From assembly GCA_029856155.1 (NCBI GenBank), contig JAHQWL010000027.1:1-51969 (forward strand): a stretch of 51,969 bases of DNA. The letters run 5' to 3'. Positions within the stretch are counted from its first letter, which is position 1; every line of letters begins with the position of its first letter. Of the stretch, positions 43,547-51,882 are shown one piece after another. The position numbers were made by a program, and so were the translations under genes. Below the pieces are notes generated by a model, which did no database searches, was not told where the DNA came from, and saw only the letters and a list, made by a program, of their open reading frames with translations. This DNA is from Promethearchaeia archaeon (GTDB lineage: Archaea > Asgardarchaeota > Lokiarchaeia > Sigyniarchaeales > SOKP01).

Positions 43547-44101
43547 TTAAATATTAACCCCATGATCACTTAAAATTTGATGTACTAAGAGAGAAAAAGC
43601 TTCTTCAATATTTTCTCCAAGTTTTGCGCTTGTTTCAATAAAATGACTAGCTTTAATTTTTGTCGCTAATTCTTTTCCTCGTTCTGTAGCTATTACTCTC
43701 TGATCTTTTAAATCACTTTTATTCCCTATTAAGATGAATGCTCCTTTCTTTTTTACATGTTTTTTAAAGTCTCTTAACCATTTATTACTAATATTATCTA
43801 ATGTATTATAGCGCGTTACATCATAAACGAGTAGAGCGCCCTGGCACCCTTGGAAATACATACTACGAACAACTTGATATTTTTCTTGACCCGCTAAATC
43901 CCACATAATCAATCTAACTCTTGCATTATCAAGATTTACATCTTTTCGTACAATGTTAGCTCCTAATGTAGGTTTATAATCTTCTTGGAATGACTCTTCT
44001 ACAAATTGGCTAATTAATGAAGTTTTGCCCACTGCTGCATCTCCTAAGATAGTTATTTTAAAAACGAATTCACGTAATTCACTAGTTTCTTCTATTGTCA
44101 T
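43547..44101 (-). CDS. Rab-like small GTPase (operon gene 5)
   Basis: A 184-residue GTPase with canonical motifs: G1 GDAAVGKT (20-27), switch I PTLGAN, G3 DLAGQE (68-73), G4 NKSD (127-130), G5 TSAKLG (SAK 158-160). It shares FQGC and the NKWL segment with the two other GTPases of this operon, so the three are recent paralogues. There is no C-terminal cysteine (ends GVNI). It is last in the minus-strand operon, 121 bp after the V4R-like gene. Confidence 0.94.
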   Translation of the reverse strand: MTIEETSELREFVFKITILGDAAVGKTSLISQFVEESFQEDYKPTLGANIVRKDVNLDNARVRLIMWDLAGQEKYQVVRSMYFQGCQGALLVYDVTRYNTLDNISNKWLRDFKKHVKKKGAFILIGNKSDLKDQRVIATERGKELATKIKASHFIETSAKLGENIEEAFSLLVHQILSDHGVNI

Positions 44102-44222
44102 TATGCAATTTATTATTTTGTTGTAAGTATATTTAATACTTTATTTCAAAAATGATATATGATATTTTTTTATTACAAATATAAGGATTTCTTCTATAAA
44201 TTATATAATTTTCGTCACAAGA

Positions 44223-44786
44223 TTATTTAATACTTTTCTTAATTTTTAACTTAATAATAAAACTATTGTGGGTTGGATCGTTTACATCTTCTTTTTCACT
44301 TTTACAAATAACCATTTGTTCTGAAGGTAAAGATTTCTGTAAAGAATGAACTAAAAACCCTATAAATAAGTCACAAGGAACTCCAATCTCAGAACAGAAG
44401 ATGCATCTATCAACTTGAACAGTTATTTCATTTTTGCTATTATCCAAAATCTCAACTTTCCAATCTGTAATAATTGAAGAATTCATTTCCTCAACAACTT
44501 CTTCGAATTCTTTACCAAAAGGGAACATATAAAATGCCATTTTTTTTCCAATTTCGTAAAGAAGCTTCGAAGAATCATATAATAAACAATTTTGAGCCGA
44601 AATGATTTTTTTAAAAGAAAAGTAATCTAATGTGTCGTTAGGATCTTTATCTTTTATATCTATCATTTCTGCTTCTCTTAATATTGATTTCATTCCATCA
44701 TAATCAAGGATATCATGATACGCTTGGAGAAGCGCTATGACAACTTTATTCTTTACAAATCCTTTATAATCTCCAATCATTTCCAT
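44223..44786 (-). CDS. V4R/Bet3-like domain protein between GTPases (operon gene 4)
   Basis: A 187-residue protein. The middle part LYDSSKLLYEIGKKMAFYMF (69-88) is a helical signature like the V4R/Bet3 fold, and the cysteine cluster CIFCSEIGVPCDLFIGFLV (C128, C131, C138) followed by C161 matches the second half of V4R domains. Eukaryotic Bet3 relatives are core subunits of TRAPP, the activator of Rab1-type GTPases. Here the gene lies inside an operon with three Rab-like GTPases. Function as their regulator is inferred. The first ~60 residues are an extra helical region. Confidence 0.66.
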   Translation of the reverse strand: MEMIGDYKGFVKNKVVIALLQAYHDILDYDGMKSILREAEMIDIKDKDPNDTLDYFSFKKIISAQNCLLYDSSKLLYEIGKKMAFYMFPFGKEFEEVVEEMNSSIITDWKVEILDNSKNEITVQVDRCIFCSEIGVPCDLFIGFLVHSLQKSLPSEQMVICKSEKEDVNDPTHNSFIIKLKIKKSIK

Positions 44787-44807
44787 TAAATTTGATAATT
44801 TACCTTT

Positions 44808-45389
44808 TTAATCTATGTTATTATTTAAGTAATCTAATTTGACTTTAGTTCCACTCTTATTTAAGATATGCAAAACTAACTTTTTAAAAGCCATCTCAAC
44901 ATTTTCTCCATATTTAGCACTTGTTTCAACAAAATCAGCTGCATTAATCTTTTGAGATAATAAGTTTCCTTCCTCAGATGATACTTTAATTGAGTCCTTC
45001 AAATCTAATTTATTACCAATTAAAATATAGACTCCATTGGGTTTACTAAATTTTATAAAATCCTCAAGCCATTTTGACGTTATATGCTCGTATGTTGAAT
45101 AACGCGTTTTATCGTAAACAAATAAGGCACCTGAACATCCTTGAAAAAACATCTTACGTGTTAACTCATATTTAGCTTGTCCAGCGATATCCCATAAGAG
45201 AAGACGAATATCAGAATTTATCTCTTCAATATATATATCTTTAGTGACAATATTAACCCCAAGTGTTGGTTGGTAATTCTCGTTAAATGAATCAGTGATA
45301 TATTTATCAATTAAGGAGGTTTTACCTACTGCGGGATCTCCTAATATTGCCAACTTTAATGCCCATTCTCTCTTTTTCTCTTCTCCCAT
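44808..45389 (-). CDS. Rab-like small GTPase (operon gene 3)
   Basis: A 193-residue GTPase. G1 GDPAVGKT (17-24), switch I PTLGVN, G3 DIAGQA (67-72; Ala replaces the Glu after the catalytic Gln), G4 NKLD (126-129), G5 TSAKYG (SAK 157-159). Close paralogue of the flanking GTPases, with a longer C-terminal tail ending NNNID and no cysteine. It starts 11 bp after the PPC-domain gene and is followed by the V4R-like gene 21 bp later. Confidence 0.94.
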   Translation of the reverse strand: MGEEKKREWALKLAILGDPAVGKTSLIDKYITDSFNENYQPTLGVNIVTKDIYIEEINSDIRLLLWDIAGQAKYELTRKMFFQGCSGALFVYDKTRYSTYEHITSKWLEDFIKFSKPNGVYILIGNKLDLKDSIKVSSEEGNLLSQKINAADFVETSAKYGENVEMAFKKLVLHILNKSGTKVKLDYLNNNID

Positions 45390-45400
45390 CGATAATCAAC

Positions 45401-45835
45401 CTATTCTCCTATGTTTAAAAGTGATAAATCAAATTGAGGATCATTAGCACGATCTAATTTTTTATCTGTTTCAAATATAGCGACTTCCCCGGTAACAGAA
45501 ACGATACTTGGTTTACTTAAATGCCCACCTATTACACTATAATCTCTTCTTCCTAAAGATACATGTAAGTGAATAATTGGCTCATCGTCCTTATAAGTTA
45601 AATTTCCCATACATGTTATCAATTCAACATTTTCGATATAGGTTTCCATTTTATAGTTTTTAGTATCAATTTCAAAATACCCTAGTGTAAATTTTTTCAA
45701 TGCTCCAATACAGTTGATGAATCCAGATTTAATATTATGTTTTTTCACCATCTTAATAATAGAATCCATTAAATCCTCATCGGGTTCTACTTTTCCTATA
45801 ATTATTCGTTCACTTCTAGTTTCAATACTCTTCAA
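45401..45835 (-). CDS. PPC (DUF296) domain protein (operon gene 2)
   Basis: A 144-residue single-domain PPC/DUF296 protein: SGFINCIGALKKFTLGYFE in the middle, then the family core IIHLHVSLGRRDYSVIGGHL and SVTGEVAIFE. In plants this domain sits on AT-hook DNA-binding proteins; the prokaryotic stand-alone forms are trimeric with unknown role. It starts at TTG 45835, supported by AAGGGGG five bases upstream. It lies 27 bp after one GTPase and 11 bp before the next, so it is part of the same operon. Confidence 0.9.
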   Translation of the reverse strand: MKSIETRSERIIIGKVEPDEDLMDSIIKMVKKHNIKSGFINCIGALKKFTLGYFEIDTKNYKMETYIENVELITCMGNLTYKDDEPIIHLHVSLGRRDYSVIGGHLSKPSIVSVTGEVAIFETDKKLDRANDPQFDLSLLNIGE

Positions 45836-45840
45836 TATAA

Positions 45841-45847
45841 CCCCCTT
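45841..45847 (-). promoter_or_regulatory. Shine-Dalgarno deciding the TTG start of the PPC gene
   Basis: On the minus strand AAGGGGG ends five bases before TTG 45835. It is a strong purine tract in an otherwise AT-rich region and argues that TTG is used; no ATG lies near. Confidence 0.6.
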
Positions 45848-45862
45848 AAATGGTTTAATTAT

Positions 45863-46402
45863 TTAAGTTTCGATCATTAACTTTTCCAAAACCTTATTCA
45901 CTAATTTCTTGAATGCCTCTTCTACGTTATCTCCGTATTTAGCACTAGTTTCCACAAAATCAGCTGCATTTATTTTTTCCGCAAGCTTTTTTCCCATCTC
46001 GGTCGATACCACTCTTGAACTTTCTAAATCGATCTTATTTCCAATCAAAACATATGATAAATCTTGTTCGCCATATTCATTTGCATCTATCAACCATTTT
46101 GATACTACATTTCGAAAAGATTCATCCCTAGTCACATCGTAAACAAATAGAGCTCCTACAACTCCTTGAAAAAACATTTTTCGCGAAACAACATATTTTT
46201 CTTGACCAGCAATATCCCAAATAACTAACCGGATTTGAGCATCTAATTCATCAATTTCTTTAACAACTATATTTACGCCAAGAGTAGGTTTATAATCTTC
46301 TTTAAAACGGTGGTGAGCATACATATCAATCAAGGATGTTTTACCAACCGCAGCATCACCTAATAAAACCACCTTTAAAACGATAATTTTTTCTCCAGAC
46401 AT
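45863..46402 (-). CDS. Rab-like small GTPase (operon gene 1)
   Basis: A 179-residue GTPase with canonical G1 GDAAVGKT (15-22), switch I PTLGVN, G3 DIAGQE (63-68), G4 NKID (122-125) and G5 TSAKYG (SAK 153-155). It is the first gene of the five-gene minus-strand operon and diverges from the MoxR-like ATPase across a 178-bp promoter region. No C-terminal cysteine (ends MIET). Paralogous to the other two GTPases of the operon. Confidence 0.94.
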   Translation of the reverse strand: MSGEKIIVLKVVLLGDAAVGKTSLIDMYAHHRFKEDYKPTLGVNIVVKEIDELDAQIRLVIWDIAGQEKYVVSRKMFFQGVVGALFVYDVTRDESFRNVVSKWLIDANEYGEQDLSYVLIGNKIDLESSRVVSTEMGKKLAEKINAADFVETSAKYGDNVEEAFKKLVNKVLEKLMIET

Positions 46403-46580
46403 CCTTACTCGATAAATCCTTTCTAATATGTTATAGTTAAGATAGATTCATTTCTTTTATATTTGAGTTAATGGAGAGATTTTTATGTCTTTGCTACGAA
46501 TTATAATTTCAACTATAATTCGAAAAATTAATTATAATGAACTATTATAACCATTATTAGTAGAAATAACAAGAAAAATT

Positions 46581-47540
46581 ATGCCAGAAAAAGTCACAAT
46601 ATCGGATATAGAATTGATTTTATCAGAACCCGCTCAAGTTGATATGCAATGGGTTGGTAATGATGATTTAATAAAGCAACTAAAAGCAGCGTGGATGATT
46701 GTTGACAAAGAGGATTTACCTCTTAATCCAAGAATACTAGGAAAGCCAGGTGTTGGTAAGACAACACTTGCTTATGCTGCTGGAAGAAGATTAGAAAAAG
46801 ATGTATATATGTTTCAATGTACAATGGATACGCGCCCTGAAGATTTGCTTATTAGCCCTGTTATTGCTTCAGATACTAAAATAGCCTATGTCGCGAGTTC
46901 TTTAGTATCTGCTATGGTAAAAGGAGGAGTATGTTTACTGGATGAGGGAAATAGGATGAGTGAAAAAAGTTGGGCGTCATTAGCACCATTGATGGATAAG
47001 AGACGCTATGTTGAGAGTATTATAGCAGGTATAAGGATTTACGCTCATCCAGATTTTCGGTTATGTGTCACTATGAATGCTGATTCTAGCACTTATGAAA
47101 TTCCAGAATATATTCAATCTCGTTTACAACCTAAAATTTATATAGAATTTCCAAACAAAATTGATGAGTTAAAAATATTAAAGTACAATTTACCATTTGC
47201 CTCAGAGGAAATATTAGAATATTGTGTAAATTTCCTTCAAAATGCTCATATACATGACGAACCTTATACTGTGAGAGATGGTATTAATATTTTAAGATAT
47301 TATATTAAGTCGAGAATGATGAAGAAAGAAAACCAAGATATAATAGAAAAAAGCACATTAGAAAATGCTGTGATTCAAATATTAGAAGAAGCCGCTTTAA
47401 AATATTTACCGGGAAATTATGAAGAATTTATGAAAAAGCAGAAAGAATCAATCTCTTTTAGGTTATTGAAAGATATTGAGGAAGTTAATGATTATTATGA
47501 TAAATTTGTAAAAAAATCTGATAAAGATTCTAATATTTAG
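46581..47540 (+). CDS. MoxR/dynein-type AAA+ ATPase
   Basis: A 319-residue single-ring AAA ATPase of the AAA_5/MoxR class. Walker A GKPGVGKT (54-61), Walker B VCLLDEGNRM (117-126), a sensor-1 region ending VTMNAD, then SRLQPKIYIEFP and a helical lid. MoxR proteins usually act with a von Willebrand A-domain partner to assemble or activate metal enzymes or complexes, but no such partner is adjacent. Divergent from the GTPase operon. It is followed by a remnant region, not another gene. Confidence 0.88.
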   Translation: MPEKVTISDIELILSEPAQVDMQWVGNDDLIKQLKAAWMIVDKEDLPLNPRILGKPGVGKTTLAYAAGRRLEKDVYMFQCTMDTRPEDLLISPVIASDTKIAYVASSLVSAMVKGGVCLLDEGNRMSEKSWASLAPLMDKRRYVESIIAGIRIYAHPDFRLCVTMNADSSTYEIPEYIQSRLQPKIYIEFPNKIDELKILKYNLPFASEEILEYCVNFLQNAHIHDEPYTVRDGINILRYYIKSRMMKKENQDIIEKSTLENAVIQILEEAALKYLPGNYEEFMKKQKESISFRLLKDIEEVNDYYDKFVKKSDKDSNI

Positions 47541-47547
47541 AGTTTGT

Positions 47548-47724
47548 TTTATCATATTTCAAGAAATTAAAAAAGAGTTTGTTATTGAATAAGTTTTTGA
47601 TTGATTTAGATACTTCTTAATAAATCTCTATCTTCCCTATCGTTTTAAGAGTCGTACAGTAATATCTAACAGCACAAGTATATTTAACACTATCGATACT
47701 ACACTTGTAATTAAAAATGAACTT
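47548..47724 (-). repeat. Diverged duplicate, copy 1 (same as 49169-49344)
   Basis: The sequence from TTTATCATATTTCAAGAAAT onward lines up with that at 49169 with only small changes and one 3-base gap, over about 177 bases including CTATCGTTTTAAGAGTCGTA. The orientation is the same. It covers about 90 bases beyond the coding end plus the last ~28 codons of the 4-TM gene. Confidence 0.85.
47637..47724 (-). pseudogene. Remnant of small 4-TM protein C-terminus
   Basis: On the minus strand this reads ...IVLNILVLLDITVRLLKR and a stop, against ...IVLSILTLLGIIIRLLKR in the intact gene at 49255-49692. An in-frame stop ends the match about 28 codons upstream, so only the last membrane helix survives. 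Confidence 0.8.
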
Positions 47725-47882
47725 GTCTAAATATATTAATTTAGTAAATATTAAATTCATGTAAAATATCAAAACTAACATAAAATCTGGTTTTATTAAA
47801 AAAATAGTTTTATGTTTAACTTACTATTTTATTTTTCTTTTTTTTTAGATACTAAAAGTGTATGGAGATGAGGATTAGAACA

Positions 47883-48908
47883 TTATATTTGGAAAAACAT
47901 TAATTTTAAGACTACGTAAAATCCATAAAAACCTATTAATAGTGCAGCTTCCCACTGTTTAAGCTTTTTTTGAGACCACAAGAAAAAGAATGCAATTGAT
48001 AGGCCAATAAGAAGCATTGGTATATCGAATAATAATAATATTGGGGTTACGTTAAAATCAATTATTAATACACCTGATCCAGTTGCTAGAAGTATATCGC
48101 AGATATTAGAGCCTAAGATATCACCTATAGCAAGTCCACACGATCTCCGTCGTATAGCTGTTAAATCTGCTATAAGTTCGGGTAAACTCGTGCCTACCCC
48201 TACAATCAATATTCCAATTACATTTTCTGGAATATATAATTCTTTTGCTAAACTATGTGCTGATAGAAGTGTAATTTCAGCTCCAACTAATAAAATAAAA
48301 AGCCCTATTAAAAAAATGCCGATCTCTTTTCGGAGTGATGATGTTTTTAAGGGTGTTTCGATGATTTCAAGATCTTGAGGTTGTAATCTTTCTTTTTCCA
48401 AATTTTGGATATCCATTCTTGCTTTTGCTATTTTTTTTTCGCTCCAAATTATTATTAATAAGTATGCTATGTATATTATTATCATCATGATACCCTCTAT
48501 GCGAGATAAAACACCATCAATGGCAAATATTAAAAATATGAAGACTGAAAAAAACAACATTGGTCCTTCTCGTCTTAACTCCCATTTGCTAACCATAATA
48601 GCTTGGCTAACACCCAATATTCCCAAAATAAGAGTAATTTGGGTAAGAAATGATCCAATTTTATTTCCGATTACAATTCCATCTATAGTTGTATCTATTC
48701 CTGTTAATTTGTCGATTCCTCCCATGATGCTTACTGAGATTTCAGGTAAACTAGTTCCAATCGCTAAAATAGTGAGCCCCACTAATAAATGACTTATGCC
48801 AAAACGGTTAGCTATTCTTTCAAGTCCTATTATAGCAAATTTAGCGCCAAAATATAAGCCGATAAAACCTAATAGAAGAAATCCAATAATTAAAGTTAAT
48901 GTTAGCAA
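47883..48908 (-). CDS. Na+/Ca2+-exchanger-family (CaxA/YrbG-like) antiporter
   Basis: A 341-residue CaCA-family cation/proton or Na+/Ca2+ antiporter, with about ten membrane helices in two inverted halves. The two alpha repeats are intact: GTSLPEISVSIMGG with the GNKIGSF segment in the first half, and GTSLPELIADL with GDILGSNICDILLATG in the second. It exports Ca2+ or another divalent cation. Starts at TTG 48908, no better start near. It lies between two copies of the 4-TM gene end. Confidence 0.9.
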   Translation of the reverse strand: MLTLTLIIGFLLLGFIGLYFGAKFAIIGLERIANRFGISHLLVGLTILAIGTSLPEISVSIMGGIDKLTGIDTTIDGIVIGNKIGSFLTQITLILGILGVSQAIMVSKWELRREGPMLFFSVFIFLIFAIDGVLSRIEGIMMIIIYIAYLLIIIWSEKKIAKARMDIQNLEKERLQPQDLEIIETPLKTSSLRKEIGIFLIGLFILLVGAEITLLSAHSLAKELYIPENVIGILIVGVGTSLPELIADLTAIRRRSCGLAIGDILGSNICDILLATGSGVLIIDFNVTPILLLFDIPMLLIGLSIAFFFLWSQKKLKQWEAALLIGFYGFYVVLKLMFFQI

Positions 48909-49254
48909 CTTAGCTCCAATTTTTTTTGAAAGACTCCTATAAAGATAAAATTATTAAAGACAACAATTTTAAGAGTAAAATCTATATAAAGTTATCCATT
49001 CTTTATCCAGAAGTAATCCATATTATGGACTTAAACTATACATCTCCAATTTTATTCTGGATAAATATTCATTATGTTTTTATAGGTTTAATTCTCTTGA
49101 ATTGTATATTTGAAATAATGCAAAATATGTAAAAAAATCCGATGTGGATTCATATATTTAGAATTTTATTTATCATATTTCAAGAAATTAAAAAAAAATT
49201 TGTTATTAATTTGGTTTTTGATTAATATAGATACTTAATAAATCTACATCTTCT
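48909..49254. other. Intergenic region, no gene seen
   Basis: About 346 AT-rich bases upstream of the exchanger and downstream of the 4-TM gene. Its right part (49169-49254) is half of the diverged duplication with 47548. A 68-codon open frame at 48926-49132 on the plus strand has no recognisable pattern and is not called. Confidence 0.5.
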
Positions 49255-49344
49255 CTATCGTTTTAAGAGTCGTATAATTATACCTAATAATGTAAGTATG
49301 CTTAATACTATATATGATACACATGTAATTACAAATGGACCTAT
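49169..49344 (-). repeat. Diverged duplicate, copy 2 (attached to the intact gene)
   Basis: Same sequence as 47548-47724 in the same orientation. Here it includes the true 3' end of the small 4-TM membrane gene and 86 bases beyond its stop codon. Confidence 0.85.
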
Positions 49345-49692
49345 CTGTTCTCCTAGAGCTGACACAGCAGCAAATGCTTGTAATACTGTAGGCAACCAAA
49401 TTGATATAATAATAATATAAATAACCACTAGTCCAATGCCTATTCGATCTATTAATTTATATCGAGGGCTATTGACTTCCATTACTCCTATTAAGGTAAG
49501 TGTTTCAGCAAAAAACCAGTTAATAATTGGTATCATTAAAGCTAGAGCAAACGGAATTATATATTCAGTAGTAATATTTGCAAGAAGACTAGGACTCAAA
49601 CCGATCATAATAACTAACATCATTACTGATAACACTGTTATTAAACCGCTACATACTAAAATCAGAATATTACCTAATGGTGCAAATTTCAT
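49255..49692 (-). CDS. Small four-TM membrane protein, unknown function
   Basis: A 145-residue protein with four membrane helices (about 8-32, 44-68, 85-106, 117-142) and a short basic C-terminal tail (RLLKR). One charged loop between helices 2 and 3 (MEVNSPRYKLIDR) is probably cytoplasmic. No family recognised. ATG at 49692. A decayed second copy of its C-terminal end lies downstream of the exchanger gene. Confidence 0.65.
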   Translation of the reverse strand: MKFAPLGNILILVCSGLITVLSVMMLVIMIGLSPSLLANITTEYIIPFALALMIPIINWFFAETLTLIGVMEVNSPRYKLIDRIGIGLVVIYIIIISIWLPTVLQAFAAVSALGEQIGPFVITCVSYIVLSILTLLGIIIRLLKR

Positions 49693-49896
49693 TGTTTAAC
49701 ACTTTTTAATTTGGATTTGAAATGTTTAAGTTATTTTTAGAATGATTTAAATCTTTAACATAAAAGTAAGTTTTAATAAAAAATTAATTAGAAACAGATT
49801 TTAATATCTAAAATTATTTATTCTAATTCAGAAAACTGAGATTTTTTTCAATTTATTATTATATTTTAAGGAAATATTTACTTAAATTAGAGCCAG

Positions 49897-51882
49897 ATGA
49901 TAGAACAGCCTTATATTAAATTTAAGAATATTTATGTTATTCCCACTTTTCATTCGCGTATAGAGTTTGCGAAATTGGTTCGAACAGCGTTATTTAAAGT
50001 ATTTCCTGATGTAATCGCTGTAGAACTTCCAAATAATATGCAAGATGAAGTAATGGAGGCTATTGAAAGATTACCTTTTTTATCTTTAATTGGATATGCT
50101 GATACATTAAATCCAAAAAGAATGAATTATATTCCAATAGATCCGGGAGATTCTATAATAGAAAGTATACGAATTGGTCTCGAACATAATATCCCAATCG
50201 AATTCATAGATCTCTCAGTCTCGGAGTATTTACCTCCAAGTTTCAGACTTCCGGATGACTATGCGATTAACCAAATTGGTCTTAATAAGTTTTACCTGCA
50301 AATATCAGAATATTTTAAAGAAGAGTTTAAGGATAAAAAAGAAATGCTTAAAGACAAGACAAATTTAGAAGATTTCCTTAAAAATCAAGAAAAATTTGAT
50401 AAAGAATATGATTATACTGAAAAAGATATTCTTAGAGAAAAATATATGGCAGCTCATCTTTTAAAGATGACACCTTTGTATCATAGGATTTTACTCATTA
50501 TTGGTATGGCTCATTGGGAGAACGTTAAATATTATTTAGAGAACCCAGAAAAAGTTCGAGATGTTGAATTGGATTTAATTCCTCATAAATTTGTAAAAAT
50601 ATACAATATAAGAGCATCTGATGCCAGATTTCTTTTAAAAGAAGTACCTTATCATACATATAAATGGTTAAAATTTAGAAAGAAGTTTTCTAGAGATAAA
50701 TTAGAAAATATTGAAACTCTCGAGGAAGTTTACAAAGTTCTGAATTCTTTTAATAAGATTGAACATATTAGAAAGATCTTGTTAAAAGCTAAATATGATT
50801 ATGAAGAGGAATTTAAAGAATTTGTAGATCTTCATAAATTAAAAACTCTTTTTCAATATTCAAGAAACCTCTCTTTATCAGACCGGAGATTATTGCCAAA
50901 TTTGTATCAACTATTAATAGCCTCAAAAAATATTGTTGATGATGATTATGCTTGGAAAGTTATGGAAAAAGCAACAAAATATCCTTTTAATGATGAAAGT
51001 GATAATTATGAAACAATGAAGATGAGTATGGAAGGTGGTTATGATCCAAGTGGTCGGTATATAAAATTACAAAGACATCATCCCTATAGTTATGGAAAAG
51101 AAAAAGATTTTCCTTTAAAGAAAAAACCCGAAGAAAAATATCCTGGTGAATGGAGAAATGAATGGGAGGAAGGAAAAGATATGACTGTTTCTTGGCCTCC
51201 TGAAGACATTCTAGAGGAAGACTACTTTGCTTTTATAAGAAAAAAAACAATCAAAAATTTAAAAAATCAGAGAATTAAAATAGAAGAATTCAAATCTAGC
51301 TTAATGGATGGAATTGCAATTAAGGAAACTATTAGGAATTGGGCTTTTAAAAAGAAAATTTATGTGCAGAATATTCAACAAATTCAAGGTAAAACCGATA
51401 CAATTGTAGTGATATTTGATAAGGATGATGGAGAAATAGAAAAATATCCGTATAAATTAACTTGGTGGGCAGAACATGATAGGGAGAGTGATATGGCTTT
51501 CTATGCAACAAATCCTGGAGATTATGTTATTGGTCCAGGGATTACGCATGTGGAAGTTGGAGGATTATTATCAATCTTTCCAGCATTATTTCTAAGATCA
51601 ATTTTTGACTCGTATATGGATTATGAGTATAAAGATACTAAGAATAAAGCAGAGCGTTTACTTAAGGCTGCCATTATTTATTCAAAAGAACGTTATGTAG
51701 CCTATGTAGCAGCAGAACCACCACGCAAGTATTTCTATTCACTTGCAGGAATCAAAAATCGCGAACTATTATATATTCCAATTGATAATTTTAGTAAAGA
51801 TTCGCTTAAAACAATTAAACATATTCACATACTTGCGGGAAGGGACAAAAGAAAAATTGCTCATAATTATATTTTTATATAA
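49897..51882 (+). CDS. Large protein with N-terminal TraB/GumN-like domain
   Basis: A 661-residue soluble protein. The N-terminal ~215 residues resemble the TraB/GumN/Tiki hydrolase-like fold: a strand with YVIPTFHSR (13-21), then DVIAVELP, later a helix with REKYMAAHLL and a strand-loop LLIIGMAHWENVKYYLE carrying a second His, the pattern of paired motifs near the domain ends. The middle (~230-420) is helical and charged. The C-terminal ~210 residues (KKKIYVQNIQQ, DTIVVIFD, YKLTWWAEHDRESDMAFYATNP) form an unrecognised alpha/beta domain. ATG start. It could be a large multidomain hydrolase, but this is only a fold-level guess. Confidence 0.65.
   Translation: MIEQPYIKFKNIYVIPTFHSRIEFAKLVRTALFKVFPDVIAVELPNNMQDEVMEAIERLPFLSLIGYADTLNPKRMNYIPIDPGDSIIESIRIGLEHNIPIEFIDLSVSEYLPPSFRLPDDYAINQIGLNKFYLQISEYFKEEFKDKKEMLKDKTNLEDFLKNQEKFDKEYDYTEKDILREKYMAAHLLKMTPLYHRILLIIGMAHWENVKYYLENPEKVRDVELDLIPHKFVKIYNIRASDARFLLKEVPYHTYKWLKFRKKFSRDKLENIETLEEVYKVLNSFNKIEHIRKILLKAKYDYEEEFKEFVDLHKLKTLFQYSRNLSLSDRRLLPNLYQLLIASKNIVDDDYAWKVMEKATKYPFNDESDNYETMKMSMEGGYDPSGRYIKLQRHHPYSYGKEKDFPLKKKPEEKYPGEWRNEWEEGKDMTVSWPPEDILEEDYFAFIRKKTIKNLKNQRIKIEEFKSSLMDGIAIKETIRNWAFKKKIYVQNIQQIQGKTDTIVVIFDKDDGEIEKYPYKLTWWAEHDRESDMAFYATNPGDYVIGPGITHVEVGGLLSIFPALFLRSIFDSYMDYEYKDTKNKAERLLKAAIIYSKERYVAYVAAEPPRKYFYSLAGIKNRELLYIPIDNFSKDSLKTIKHIHILAGRDKRKIAHNYIFI

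Larger units (their letters stand above)
47541..47882. other. Intergenic region with decayed duplicate of the small 4-TM gene end
   Basis: About 342 bases without a working gene. The left half (47548-47724) is a diverged copy of 49169-49344, including the C-terminal coding end of the small membrane protein. The right half is AT-rich, with T runs near 47830-47848. Confidence 0.6.

Noticed and set aside
48926..49132. 68-codon plus-strand open frame upstream of the exchanger
   Set aside because: No motif, sits in a promoter region, composition like intergenic DNA; overlap with no conserved signal.
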